Origin: GCA-001856825 sp049965815
GTDB taxonomy: Archaea > Thermoplasmatota > Thermoplasmata > Thermoplasmatales > GCA-001856825
Assembly: GCA_049965815.1 (NCBI GenBank)
Contig: JBMFVV010000022.1
Span: forward strand, 1-17,070
Direction: 5' to 3'
DNA length: 17,070 bases
Shown: positions 1 to 5,809 of the stretch, piece after piece
Numbering within the stretch: the first letter of the stretch is position 1
How the letters are laid out: every line of letters starts with the position of its first letter
Position numbers and translations under genes: made by a program
Notes under the pieces: model-generated
Told to the model about the DNA's origin: nothing
Databases searched by the model: none
Seen by the model: the letters and a program-made list of their open reading frames with translations, nothing else

Positions 1-48
1 TAACTATAATTAGAAGCAAAAGTATAGACTATTCAAACATTTTATAAG

Positions 49-68
49 ATCAGATCTGCGGCTCTGAT
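49..68. repeat. Small inverted repeat in left-edge intergenic region
   Basis: ATCAGA at 49-54 pairs with TCTGAT at 63-68 around an 8-nt loop, and the overlapping 11-mer at 47-57 is itself a palindrome (AGATC, A, GATCT). No T-run follows, so it is not an obvious terminator. Around it, 1-212 contains no open frame that I can support; only the DUF99 promoter at its right end is interpretable. The repeat could be chance. Confidence 0.3.
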
Positions 69-185
69 TCCATATCTGAAATGTAACTAAGGACGGACTG
101 AGAATTCTAAAATAGTGGATGGCGCTGCCAAGGGAATCAGTAAATTTTCAAGCAATGATTAGATTACAGAGAAGGGAAGTAAAAC

Positions 186-194
186 TCTTATAAC
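186..194 (+). promoter_or_regulatory. TATA box of the DUF99 gene (leaderless type)
   Basis: TTATAA at 188-193 lies about 22 nt before the GTG at 213. That is close to the usual TATA-to-start-site distance in archaea, so the mRNA probably begins at or next to the start codon. No Shine-Dalgarno-like sequence precedes the GTG. Confidence 0.55.
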
Positions 195-212
195 AACAAA
201 AACTGATAAAAC

Positions 213-755
213 GTGGATCAGAATTCTCTGTTCAATAAGGACACAAGAGTATTGGCAGTTGACGACGCCCCATTCTCCAGGGAGGATAGGTTTACCAGCA
301 TAGTTGGATTGATAATGAGGAAGGACTTTTACATAGAGTCCATATTTAAAAAGACAATAGAGGTCGATGGACTTGATGCCACTGATAGAGTAATTGAAGG
401 CATAAAAGAGAAGGGTACTGGGGTCAAAGTCTTGATGACCCAGGGGATCACACTAGGAGGATTCAATATTCTTGATGTGAAGAGGCTTTATGAAGAGACA
501 AAGATTCCTGTCATTAATGTCGTGGACCATGAGCCGAACATGAATGCAATAAAAGAAGCACTTCAAAAATACTTCAAAGATTGGGAAATCAGGTATTCAG
601 TACTTAGTGAAGATTTCCAAAGGTTGGGCCCACTCTATGTCCAGGCAACAGGAATCTCTTCAAAGATAGCATACAAGTTCCTGAATCAGATGACGATTAA
701 CGGCAAGGTCCCTGAGCCTTTAAGAATGGCGGACCTCGTTGCTGGAATAATATAG
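213..755 (+). CDS. DUF99 family protein (endonuclease V-like fold)
   Basis: A 180-residue protein of the archaeal DUF99 family. Recognisable stretches are the N-terminal LAVDDAPF at residues 14-21, the DGL...D segment near 52-57, LMTQGITLGGFN around 74-85, and VINVVDHEPN around 100-109. The C-terminal PEPLRMADLVAGII is a common ending for the family. The family is predicted to share the RNase H-like fold of endonuclease V, and the acidic residue in VDD fits that, but its biochemical role is unknown to me. The start is GTG with a well-placed TATA box and no Shine-Dalgarno sequence. The stop codon is one base away from the stop of the convergent KH gene. Family assignment is confident; function is not. 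Confidence 0.88.
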   Translation: MDQNSLFNKDTRVLAVDDAPFSREDRFTSIVGLIMRKDFYIESIFKKTIEVDGLDATDRVIEGIKEKGTGVKVLMTQGITLGGFNILDVKRLYEETKIPVINVVDHEPNMNAIKEALQKYFKDWEIRYSVLSEDFQRLGPLYVQATGISSKIAYKFLNQMTINGKVPEPLRMADLVAGII

Positions 756-756
756 G

Positions 757-1308
757 TTACACCGAGTCCAATCTTGCAAGCCTTATGTCTTTTCTTCTCC
801 TTTCCAGGTATTTATATACGGTACTGTGTTGATTCCCACGAAGTATCATCATCACGCTTTCCCTAGAAATCTGATTCTGTACGTAATCTCCTATGAGGGA
901 AGCAGTATTACCATAAATGGATACATAAGATTCCGACAGTTCCTCTATTAGACGTCTTGTCTTACCACCAGTGCCAATGAGCCTTGCCTTTACTGTCTTT
1001 GCACGCTTTGAGTTTTTGCCCGTATAGTCCTTTAAATCTATAACCTCCAGATAAGTACCGGGATCAAATAACCTGAACGCCCTCTGGGGGGAGAAACCAC
1101 GCCCTATAGCCCTTATAACATCCCTCGTTCTCAGTGACATTTCTGGATCTGTTGCCTTGCTATCGTCGATGATGACATCTCCGGTTGATGAATCTATGGT
1201 CAGAACCAGTTGTGATATCTTCTCAATTTCTGCCCTGGTTTCGCCATTTTTCCCTACCAAAACCCCTATTCTTTCCTGAGGAATTCTAATTGAATACGTC
1301 TGAACCAC
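757..1308 (-). CDS. Archaeal Krr1/Dim2-like KH-domain RNA-binding protein
   Basis: A 183-residue protein with two KH modules. The first begins almost at the N-terminus (RIPQERIGVLVGKNGE, GXXG loop 19-22). The second has its GXXG loop at 112-115 (ARLIGTGGKTRRLIEEL). Between them is a GFSPQRAFRL stretch at 71-80, characteristic of the archaeal counterparts of Krr1/Dim2 (Pno1). In eukaryotes these act in small-ribosomal-subunit maturation near the 3' end of 18S rRNA, and archaeal relatives are linked to 16S rRNA and aIF2 binding. The GTG start lies inside the RIO1 gene (23-nt overlap), and the first KH strand starts immediately after it, so the start is well supported. It is the last gene of an aIF1A-RIO1-KH operon and is convergent with DUF99. 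Confidence 0.92.
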   Translation of the reverse strand: MVQTYSIRIPQERIGVLVGKNGETRAEIEKISQLVLTIDSSTGDVIIDDSKATDPEMSLRTRDVIRAIGRGFSPQRAFRLFDPGTYLEVIDLKDYTGKNSKRAKTVKARLIGTGGKTRRLIEELSESYVSIYGNTASLIGDYVQNQISRESVMMILRGNQHSTVYKYLERRRKDIRLARLDSV

Positions 1309-2035
1309 CCGTCGTATATTTTAGCACATCTGCTTCATTTAGTTTATACCCAAATTTGTTAAAAAATCTTGTCATTATCCCGATATCCCTTTTCAAGAGT
1401 ACGGTCGACATTACATCATCAGTTTGAATCGCCTGTGCTATGTCTATCATGTATGGTTTTTTCCTGTACACAAGGAAATTATACTCACTCAAGTCCCCGT
1501 GCACCAGTCCTGCTTTTACGTAAAGGGTTCTGATTGCAACGAGAGTTTGGTCAACAATCTCTCTCGTGATATCGCAATCCTTCATAAGGGGTGCAGGGAC
1601 CCTCTTCGTTCCTATGTACTGCATCACAAGTATATTTCCAACTACCTTGATCGGGTGTGGCGCAGGCACTCCTGCATCAAAAGCCAAATTAAGGTTCCTA
1701 AACTCCCTGTGAGCCCATTGCACAATAAATTTCCTTTTGTTTCCGGTGTTTTCAACTCCCCATCGCTGGCCAGCATATCTTTCTATGTTCTTGAATGTAG
1801 AAGCAACAGTCTTGTAGATTTTCACTGCATAGAATTTGTCCTTCTTCGATGCTGCGAATACTAGGCTTTCCTTTCCAGATGCTATCGGGAATTCAAACCT
1901 GTCAATAATCCCGCTGGTGAAAAGCTTATATATATTAAGTATCGTGAATTTATCAAATACATAGCCAAAGACTTTCTGCGTCTCTTTTAGTCTTTCTTCT
2001 ATTTTCTCCTTTCCTTCATTGTCACTTGAAAACAT
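1286..2035 (-). CDS. rio1: RIO1-type atypical serine protein kinase/ATPase
   Basis: A 249-residue RIO kinase. The flexible-loop region shows IASGKESLVFAA at 51-62, the ATP-binding lysine is K72 (YAVKIYK), the catalytic loop is HGDLSEYN at 179-186 with D181 and N186, and the metal-binding aspartate is D198 (MIDIAQA). The N-terminal winged helix typical of RIO2 is absent, so this is RIO1. In eukaryotes and archaea RIO1 acts in late maturation of the small ribosomal subunit. It overlaps the end of the aIF1A gene by 14 nt. A purine-rich GGAG seven bases before the ATG, inside the aIF1A coding region, could serve as ribosome-binding site. The downstream KH gene starts inside its last codons, which suggests translational coupling. 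Confidence 0.95.
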   Translation of the reverse strand: MFSSDNEGKEKIEERLKETQKVFGYVFDKFTILNIYKLFTSGIIDRFEFPIASGKESLVFAASKKDKFYAVKIYKTVASTFKNIERYAGQRWGVENTGNKRKFIVQWAHREFRNLNLAFDAGVPAPHPIKVVGNILVMQYIGTKRVPAPLMKDCDITREIVDQTLVAIRTLYVKAGLVHGDLSEYNFLVYRKKPYMIDIAQAIQTDDVMSTVLLKRDIGIMTRFFNKFGYKLNEADVLKYTTGGSDVFN

Positions 2036-2348
2036 CCAAGATCTCCGGTAGAATCTGGTTCCTTGAAAGATACGTTGCCTGCGTCTTCGTGTACCTGAAA
2101 TTTACGTCTGCTCGTTCGTCCTGGAAACTCCACGGTTTTACGATGACCAGATCACCTTCTCTCATCCACATTCTCTTTCTGATCTTTCCCGGTATCCTTC
2201 CCGTTCTGGTCTTGCCGTCAGCACACATCACTGTGAGTCTCGAGCTTCCCAGGAGTTTTTCAACTATACCAAACATCTCGCCCTTGTTAGGATTCGGGAG
2301 AATTACTCTCGAGATTTCCTCTGTGTAGTCTTTTTCTGCGTCGCCCAC
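2022..2348 (-). CDS. eif1a: Translation initiation factor aIF1A
   Basis: A 108-residue OB-fold protein of the eIF1A family. The core shows KGEMFGIVEKLLGSSRLTV, the basic CADGKTRTGRIPGKIRKRMW stretch that contacts the decoding site in homologues, and GDLVIVKPW followed by the C-terminal helix. It binds the A site of the 30S subunit and assists start-codon selection with aIF1 and aIF2. Length and content are normal for archaea. The GTG start at 2348 is supported by a strong TATA element centred 25 nt upstream, implying a leaderless transcript. An ATG at 2355 is out of frame. It heads the operon with RIO1 and the KH protein. Confidence 0.95.
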   Translation of the reverse strand: MGDAEKDYTEEISRVILPNPNKGEMFGIVEKLLGSSRLTVMCADGKTRTGRIPGKIRKRMWMREGDLVIVKPWSFQDERADVNFRYTKTQATYLSRNQILPEILDVFK

Positions 2349-2366
2349 TTCTCATGTAATCCTTAG

Positions 2367-2380
2367 ATTTTATAAATAAC
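2367..2380 (-). promoter_or_regulatory. TATA box for the aIF1A-RIO1-KH operon
   Basis: On the minus strand the sequence reads GTTATTTATAAAAT, with the TTTATA core at 2376-2371. Its centre is 25 nt before the first base of the GTG codon at 2348. This fits an archaeal promoter whose transcript starts at the start codon. Confidence 0.65.
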
Positions 2381-2405
2381 TTGTCAATATTTTTCGGTGT
2401 TACGG

Positions 2406-2422
2406 CAAATTTAGAAAATTTG
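2406..2422. repeat. 7-bp inverted repeat in the aIF1A/elp3 divergent promoter region
   Basis: CAAATTT (2406-2412) and AAATTTG (2416-2422) are perfect inverted arms around AGA. They lie between the aIF1A TATA box and the likely elp3 promoter, where a dimeric regulator could sit. AT-rich repeats of this size also arise by chance. Confidence 0.35.
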
Positions 2423-2426
2423 TAGG

Positions 2427-2432
2427 TATAAT
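2427..2432 (+). promoter_or_regulatory. Possible TATA element of elp3
   Basis: TATAAT at 2427-2432 is the best TATA-like sequence before elp3, but it is about 70 nt from the ATG. It would give a leader of roughly 40 nt, unlike the leaderless arrangement elsewhere in the window. Weak evidence. Confidence 0.3.
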
Positions 2433-2497
2433 GAACTAAAGTGAATGAACAGGACCAGTTGGCGAATGAAAACAATCTGTCTCAAAATCATAGATGA

Positions 2498-4111
2498 ATG
2501 GAGATATCATTGCATAAGCAACGTTTTGTTAAAATATCAAATGCTGTTACTCTTAAAGGCATGCCTACTGCTATAGAAGAATACGTCCGTAAGTCGATGG
2601 AGATAGTCAATACTAAGGAAGATCTGGAAAAGATGAGGCTATCGGTATCCAAGAAATTCAGGCTTGCTAAGGTCCTTAGCAATACGGACATTCTTATTAT
2701 GTTAGGAAATGATGATAAGGCAAGGTATTCAGAGATTTTGACCAGAAAACCTACAAGGACGCTGTCCGGTGTTTCAGTCATTGCAGTGATGACATCGCCC
2801 TATTCTTGCCCACACGGGAGGTGCACGTACTGCCCTGGAGGCGTTGATTTTTCATCGCCACAGTCATATACTGGATTTGAACCTGCAGCAATGAGAGGGA
2901 AGCAGAATAACTATAATTCATACCTCCAGACAAAAAATAGGCTGGAACAACTGAAAAGAATTGGCCATCCAACAGACAAAATTGACCTGATAGTGATGGG
3001 AGGAACATTTACAGCGAGGGAAGAAGGGTATCAACGTGAATTTATAAAAGGTAGTCTTGATGCAATGAACGGATTTATTTCGGACAACCTCAGTACTTCA
3101 ATGCTTGAAAACGAGTACGCAGAAAACAGGTGCATAGGGCTGACAGTCGAGACTAGACCAGACTGGTTCTTCGAAAAAGAGATGGATCTTGCTCTCGAAT
3201 ACGGTACAACAAAAGTGGAACTCGGTGTGCAGACAGTATTCAACGACATTCATCGTGAAACAAAGAGAGCCCATAGAATATCAGACGTGATAAGATCTAC
3301 CAGATATGCCAAGGATTCTGCATTCAAGATACTTTATCACCTGATGCCAGGCATAGGAGGAGTTGACAGCGTAGGTGACATAAAGACCCTGACTCGTCTA
3401 TTTGAAGACGATAGACTAAGGCCTGATATGCTCAAGATATACCCCTCTCTGGTTGTTGAAGGAACCCAATACTTTGAATTATTCAAGAAGGGGGAATATA
3501 GGTCATACGAAAGCGAAGAGGCAGTTGAAGTGGTTTCTGAATATTTCAAGTATATTCCTAATTATGTTAGGATACACAGGATACAGAGAGATATTCCCGT
3601 CTATAAGATAGTTCAGGGTGTCAAGAGGAGTGACCTTCATGATCTTGCGCTCAAAAGAGCGCTCGAGAAGGGGTATGAAATAAGGGAAATTAGATACAGA
3701 GAGATAGGGCACACAGGCAAAGCCACAGGCAAGGTGGAAATGAAGATCACCAATTATTTTGCATCCGGTGGACTTGAAAAATTCATGGAGTTCGTAGATG
3801 AAATGGACAAGATCATAGCTTTTCTTAGGTTGAGGGTCCCGGGAGAGAATGTTGAAAGACCGGAGTTGACAGGGAAGACTCTGATTAGGGAAATAAAGAC
3901 ATTTGGCAAGGAAGCAAGAATAGACGAAGAAGGAGAGTTCCAGCACCGGGGGTACGGTAGGAGATTGTTGAAGGAAGCTGAAGATATAACAAGGGAACTT
4001 GGCTACGAAGGAATTGCTGTTATCTCTGGAATTGGTGTCAGAGAATATTTCAGGAAGAACGGGTATGAACGGTTGGGCCCATACATGTCAAAAAGGACGG
4101 AACTGATTTAA
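2498..4111 (+). CDS. elp3: Elp3-like tRNA wobble-uridine modification enzyme (radical SAM + GNAT)
   Basis: A 537-residue stand-alone Elp3. The radical SAM domain carries the iron-sulfur cysteines C104, C109 and C112 (CPHGRCTYCPGG), followed by VMGGTFTAR, ETRPDW and VELGVQTV blocks. The C-terminal GNAT-type acetyl-CoA domain carries QHRGYGRRLL near residue 482 and a closing YFRKNGYERLGPYM. In archaea, which lack the other Elongator subunits, Elp3 alone is thought to make the carboxymethyl group on C5 of U34 in tRNA from acetyl-CoA by radical chemistry. The start is fixed by an in-frame TGA directly before the ATG. No Shine-Dalgarno motif is obvious. It is divergent from the translation operon, so its context is also translational. 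Confidence 0.96.
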   Translation: MEISLHKQRFVKISNAVTLKGMPTAIEEYVRKSMEIVNTKEDLEKMRLSVSKKFRLAKVLSNTDILIMLGNDDKARYSEILTRKPTRTLSGVSVIAVMTSPYSCPHGRCTYCPGGVDFSSPQSYTGFEPAAMRGKQNNYNSYLQTKNRLEQLKRIGHPTDKIDLIVMGGTFTAREEGYQREFIKGSLDAMNGFISDNLSTSMLENEYAENRCIGLTVETRPDWFFEKEMDLALEYGTTKVELGVQTVFNDIHRETKRAHRISDVIRSTRYAKDSAFKILYHLMPGIGGVDSVGDIKTLTRLFEDDRLRPDMLKIYPSLVVEGTQYFELFKKGEYRSYESEEAVEVVSEYFKYIPNYVRIHRIQRDIPVYKIVQGVKRSDLHDLALKRALEKGYEIREIRYREIGHTGKATGKVEMKITNYFASGGLEKFMEFVDEMDKIIAFLRLRVPGENVERPELTGKTLIREIKTFGKEARIDEEGEFQHRGYGRRLLKEAEDITRELGYEGIAVISGIGVREYFRKNGYERLGPYMSKRTELI

Positions 4112-4132
4112 GCAACTTCAAATTGTACTTTT

Positions 4133-4387
4133 ATGTCCGCCCTGTTATTGCTGTCATTCATCATATTACTACTATCCCTCCTATTTCTGGCTCTGTCAAT
4201 ATCAATGATCCTCAAAAAATACACTCTGCGTGGCACTGTCATAGCTATATTCTTCCTCATTCTATCAGTGAAGTACCTGATTTTTATCTACTTCGAATTT
4301 GTTGGTATTCCCGTAAATATGGTTCTGTTCCTTGGTGCAGACATACTGATGATATTCTCTCTTCTAGCGTTGATGGTCTCTAGGTGA
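4133..4387 (+). CDS. Small three-helix membrane protein upstream of a wHTH regulator
   Basis: An 84-residue protein that is almost entirely hydrophobic, with predicted membrane segments at about 3-26, 33-56 and 62-82. A short positively charged loop (KKYTLR) lies after the first helix and a charged tail (SR) ends the protein. I recognise no family. It starts 21 nt after elp3. Its stop codon TGA is part of AGGTGA, which is also the probable ribosome-binding site of the next gene, so the two are almost certainly cotranscribed and coupled. A TATA-like GATTTAA at the elp3 stop is 25 nt upstream of the ATG and could give the pair its own promoter. Inference: membrane partner or sensor for the downstream regulator. 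A competing frame starting at 4123 is cysteine- and histidine-rich and less protein-like. Confidence 0.68.
   Translation: MSALLLLSFIILLLSLLFLALSISMILKKYTLRGTVIAIFFLILSVKYLIFIYFEFVGIPVNMVLFLGADILMIFSLLALMVSR
4382..4387 (+). promoter_or_regulatory. Ribosome-binding site overlapping a stop codon
   Basis: AGGTGA matches the archaeal anti-Shine-Dalgarno complement and includes the TGA stop of the membrane-protein gene. It is one base before TTG at 4389 and four bases before a second TTG at 4392. The spacing slightly favours the second TTG as the true start of the regulator. Confidence 0.5.
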
Positions 4388-4388
4388 A

Positions 4389-4898
4389 TTGTTGAGCCCC
4401 CCAACCCGTAAGGACCAAGTGCTGGATTTCGTGAAGAAAAATCCTGGTTATCACTTCAGGGCAATACAGAGGTCTCTAAAGTTGTCTACGGGTGTACTTC
4501 AGTACCATCTGGGGGCCCTTATGAAAGAGGGAGAAATCATAGCAAGAGAGATAAATGGTACTAGCTGCTACTTCCCAAGTAGGTCGTTCAGCGAAGACCA
4601 ACTCAAGATCATGAGCCACCTAAGAAACAGGGTAAGAAACAGAATCCTAAGGGTACTTCTCGATGGAAATCCCCGGCAGCCGTCTGAGCTGAAGAAGGGG
4701 CTTTCTGTGAGCTCACCCACTTTAAGTTACCATCTGTCCTTGATGACAGAAGATGGTATACTTGAAAAGGTGTTGAGCGAGAAGGGCATTTCATACAAGA
4801 TCAAAGACATAAACCTTTTCAAGGGATTGATAATAGATTACAAGGAATCATTTGTGGATAAAATGATACAGGATTTTGTGGAATTGTGGACGAGATAA
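4389..4898 (+). CDS. Tandem winged-helix transcriptional regulator
   Basis: About 169 residues with two consecutive winged helix-turn-helix units of the ArsR/MarR-like clan. The first spans about 5-60 (QVLDFVKKNPGYHFRAIQRSLKLSTGVLQYHLGAL, then a wing with GEIIAREING). The second spans about 72-138 (RNRILRVLLDGNPRQPSELKKGL, then SSPTLSYHLSLM). It has no ligand domain or membrane helix. Likely DNA-binding, cytoplasmic. Translation starts at one of two adjacent TTG codons at 4389 or 4392; no ATG or GTG is available between the upstream stop and the first helix. The paired membrane protein and the convergent surface-protein gene suggest regulation of envelope functions, but the target is unknown. 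The T-run directly after the stop may end its transcript. Confidence 0.85.
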   Translation: MLSPPTRKDQVLDFVKKNPGYHFRAIQRSLKLSTGVLQYHLGALMKEGEIIAREINGTSCYFPSRSFSEDQLKIMSHLRNRVRNRILRVLLDGNPRQPSELKKGLSVSSPTLSYHLSLMTEDGILEKVLSEKGISYKIKDINLFKGLIIDYKESFVDKMIQDFVELWTR

Positions 4899-5759
4899 CT
4901 ACTTTTTCTTATAATAGGCGAAAAGTCCAATGATTATGATAAGGAATATTGCTCCACCTACTGCTATAGATATCGAGTTTGACACGAGATTCTGCAGGAG
5001 GGGGCTCTGGAAGCCGGAATTGATCTGGTAATAACTCATTACATCGTTATTTATCTGCTGGCTAGACGTTAGCACCTGGTTAAAAACTACGCTGAAACTG
5101 CCATCGGTTATAGGGAACGAAAAGCTGATAAAAGCTCTTCCTTCATTGATACTGTTATTAACCAGTAGTGAAACATTCGTCAGGTACCCTCCAACATATA
5201 CCAGCCCCGGTGAATGTAGAACAAATGGATAACCAGAATAGTCTATTGTTAAATTGTAAATTCCTGATGAATTTATCCTATGCGTACCGTTTGCATATAA
5301 GCCATTCATCGTTATACTACTAGCAGGTACCATTTCAACTATTGTTAACCATGAGTAGGATGAATTCCCGCTTATTGTCATACTGTTCAGGTAGGACTGC
5401 TGTGGTGGGGTGACAAGCTTGAATGTCCCATTCTTCCCAGTGAAATTTTCGGTTATTTGGTTCTTTGAAAGATGAATGGAATCGTTAAATGAAAGCGTGT
5501 CGTTTATGGGAGAGACCAGATTATTTGCAAATGACAGGTCCAGGGAACTACCTGTTCTTTTTACAACCGATTTGCCGAAATGTATTTGGAATTGCTCGAC
5601 GGACCCAAACGGGCTGTTGCCCATCTGAACGTCCTCCACTGTTATCATCGGTACCTTTTCTACGGTCGTTGCCGCCCCCTGAGCTATCGCTGGGGTAAAT
5701 GCGATGATTGTGGCAATCACAATCAGTACCGTTATAGCTGTTAACAGCTGCTTCAACAT
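4899..5759 (-). CDS. Secreted, C-terminally membrane-anchored, sequon-rich surface protein
   Basis: A 286-residue protein of unknown family. The N-terminus has a typical signal peptide (hydrophobic 6-25, then AIAQGA). The ectodomain spans about 28-255, and the C-terminus has one membrane helix (about 261-282) followed by KKK, placing the bulk outside the cell. It holds ten N-X-S/T sequons (for example INDTL, ENFTG, KNGTF, GNSSY, YNLTI, TNVSL), so it is probably densely N-glycosylated, as reported for surface proteins of wall-less thermoacidophiles. It has no cysteine and no recognisable catalytic motif. The ATG is preceded by an in-frame stop and by a TATA element 23 nt upstream, so it is probably transcribed separately from the PINA gene. 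Its stop abuts the regulator's stop with no spacer. Confidence 0.85.
   Translation of the reverse strand: MLKQLLTAITVLIVIATIIAFTPAIAQGAATTVEKVPMITVEDVQMGNSPFGSVEQFQIHFGKSVVKRTGSSLDLSFANNLVSPINDTLSFNDSIHLSKNQITENFTGKNGTFKLVTPPQQSYLNSMTISGNSSYSWLTIVEMVPASSITMNGLYANGTHRINSSGIYNLTIDYSGYPFVLHSPGLVYVGGYLTNVSLLVNNSINEGRAFISFSFPITDGSFSVVFNQVLTSSQQINNDVMSYYQINSGFQSPLLQNLVSNSISIAVGGAIFLIIIIGLFAYYKKK
4902..4910 (+). terminator. T-rich terminator inside the opposing gene's last codons
   Basis: CTTTTTCTT begins three bases after the TAA of the wHTH gene. Archaeal RNA polymerase can terminate at short T-runs without a hairpin. The same bases encode the terminal Lys-Lys-Lys of the convergent membrane-anchored protein, so one sequence may serve both purposes. 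Confidence 0.4.
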
Positions 5760-5778
5760 TCATTGATAGAAATGTCAT

Positions 5779-5786
5779 TATAAAAT
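5779..5786 (-). promoter_or_regulatory. TATA box of the surface-protein gene
   Basis: ATTTTATA on the minus strand has its centre about 23 nt before the ATG at 5759. It lies in the 50-nt gap after the PINA gene. It indicates an independent, leaderless-type promoter. Confidence 0.5.
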
Positions 5787-5809
5787 TATCTGGTACGAAT
5801 TTCTAATAG

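Noticed and set aside
1424..1864. 146-codon frame antisense to RIO1
   Set aside because: It lies entirely inside a conserved kinase gene, is Cys/Ser/His-rich and has no recognisable motif.
2287..2475. Minus-strand frame of 62 codons overlapping the aIF1A start
   Set aside because: It spans the aIF1A promoter, has low-complexity basic content at the end, shares bases with the well-supported aIF1A start and resembles no family.
3503..3946. 147-codon frame antisense to elp3
   Set aside because: It lies fully within a conserved gene; aromatic- and cysteine-rich shadow translation.
4123..4383. Plus-strand frame of 86 codons competing with the 84-residue membrane protein
   Set aside because: Its His/Ile/Cys-rich composition looks like an out-of-frame reading of membrane-helix codons; the other frame gives three clean helices and a coupled stop.
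5548..5778. 76-codon minus-strand frame around the start of the surface-protein gene
   Set aside because: It is out of frame with the signal peptide, and its Gly/Asp/Arg-rich content is a shadow of the hydrophobic leader.
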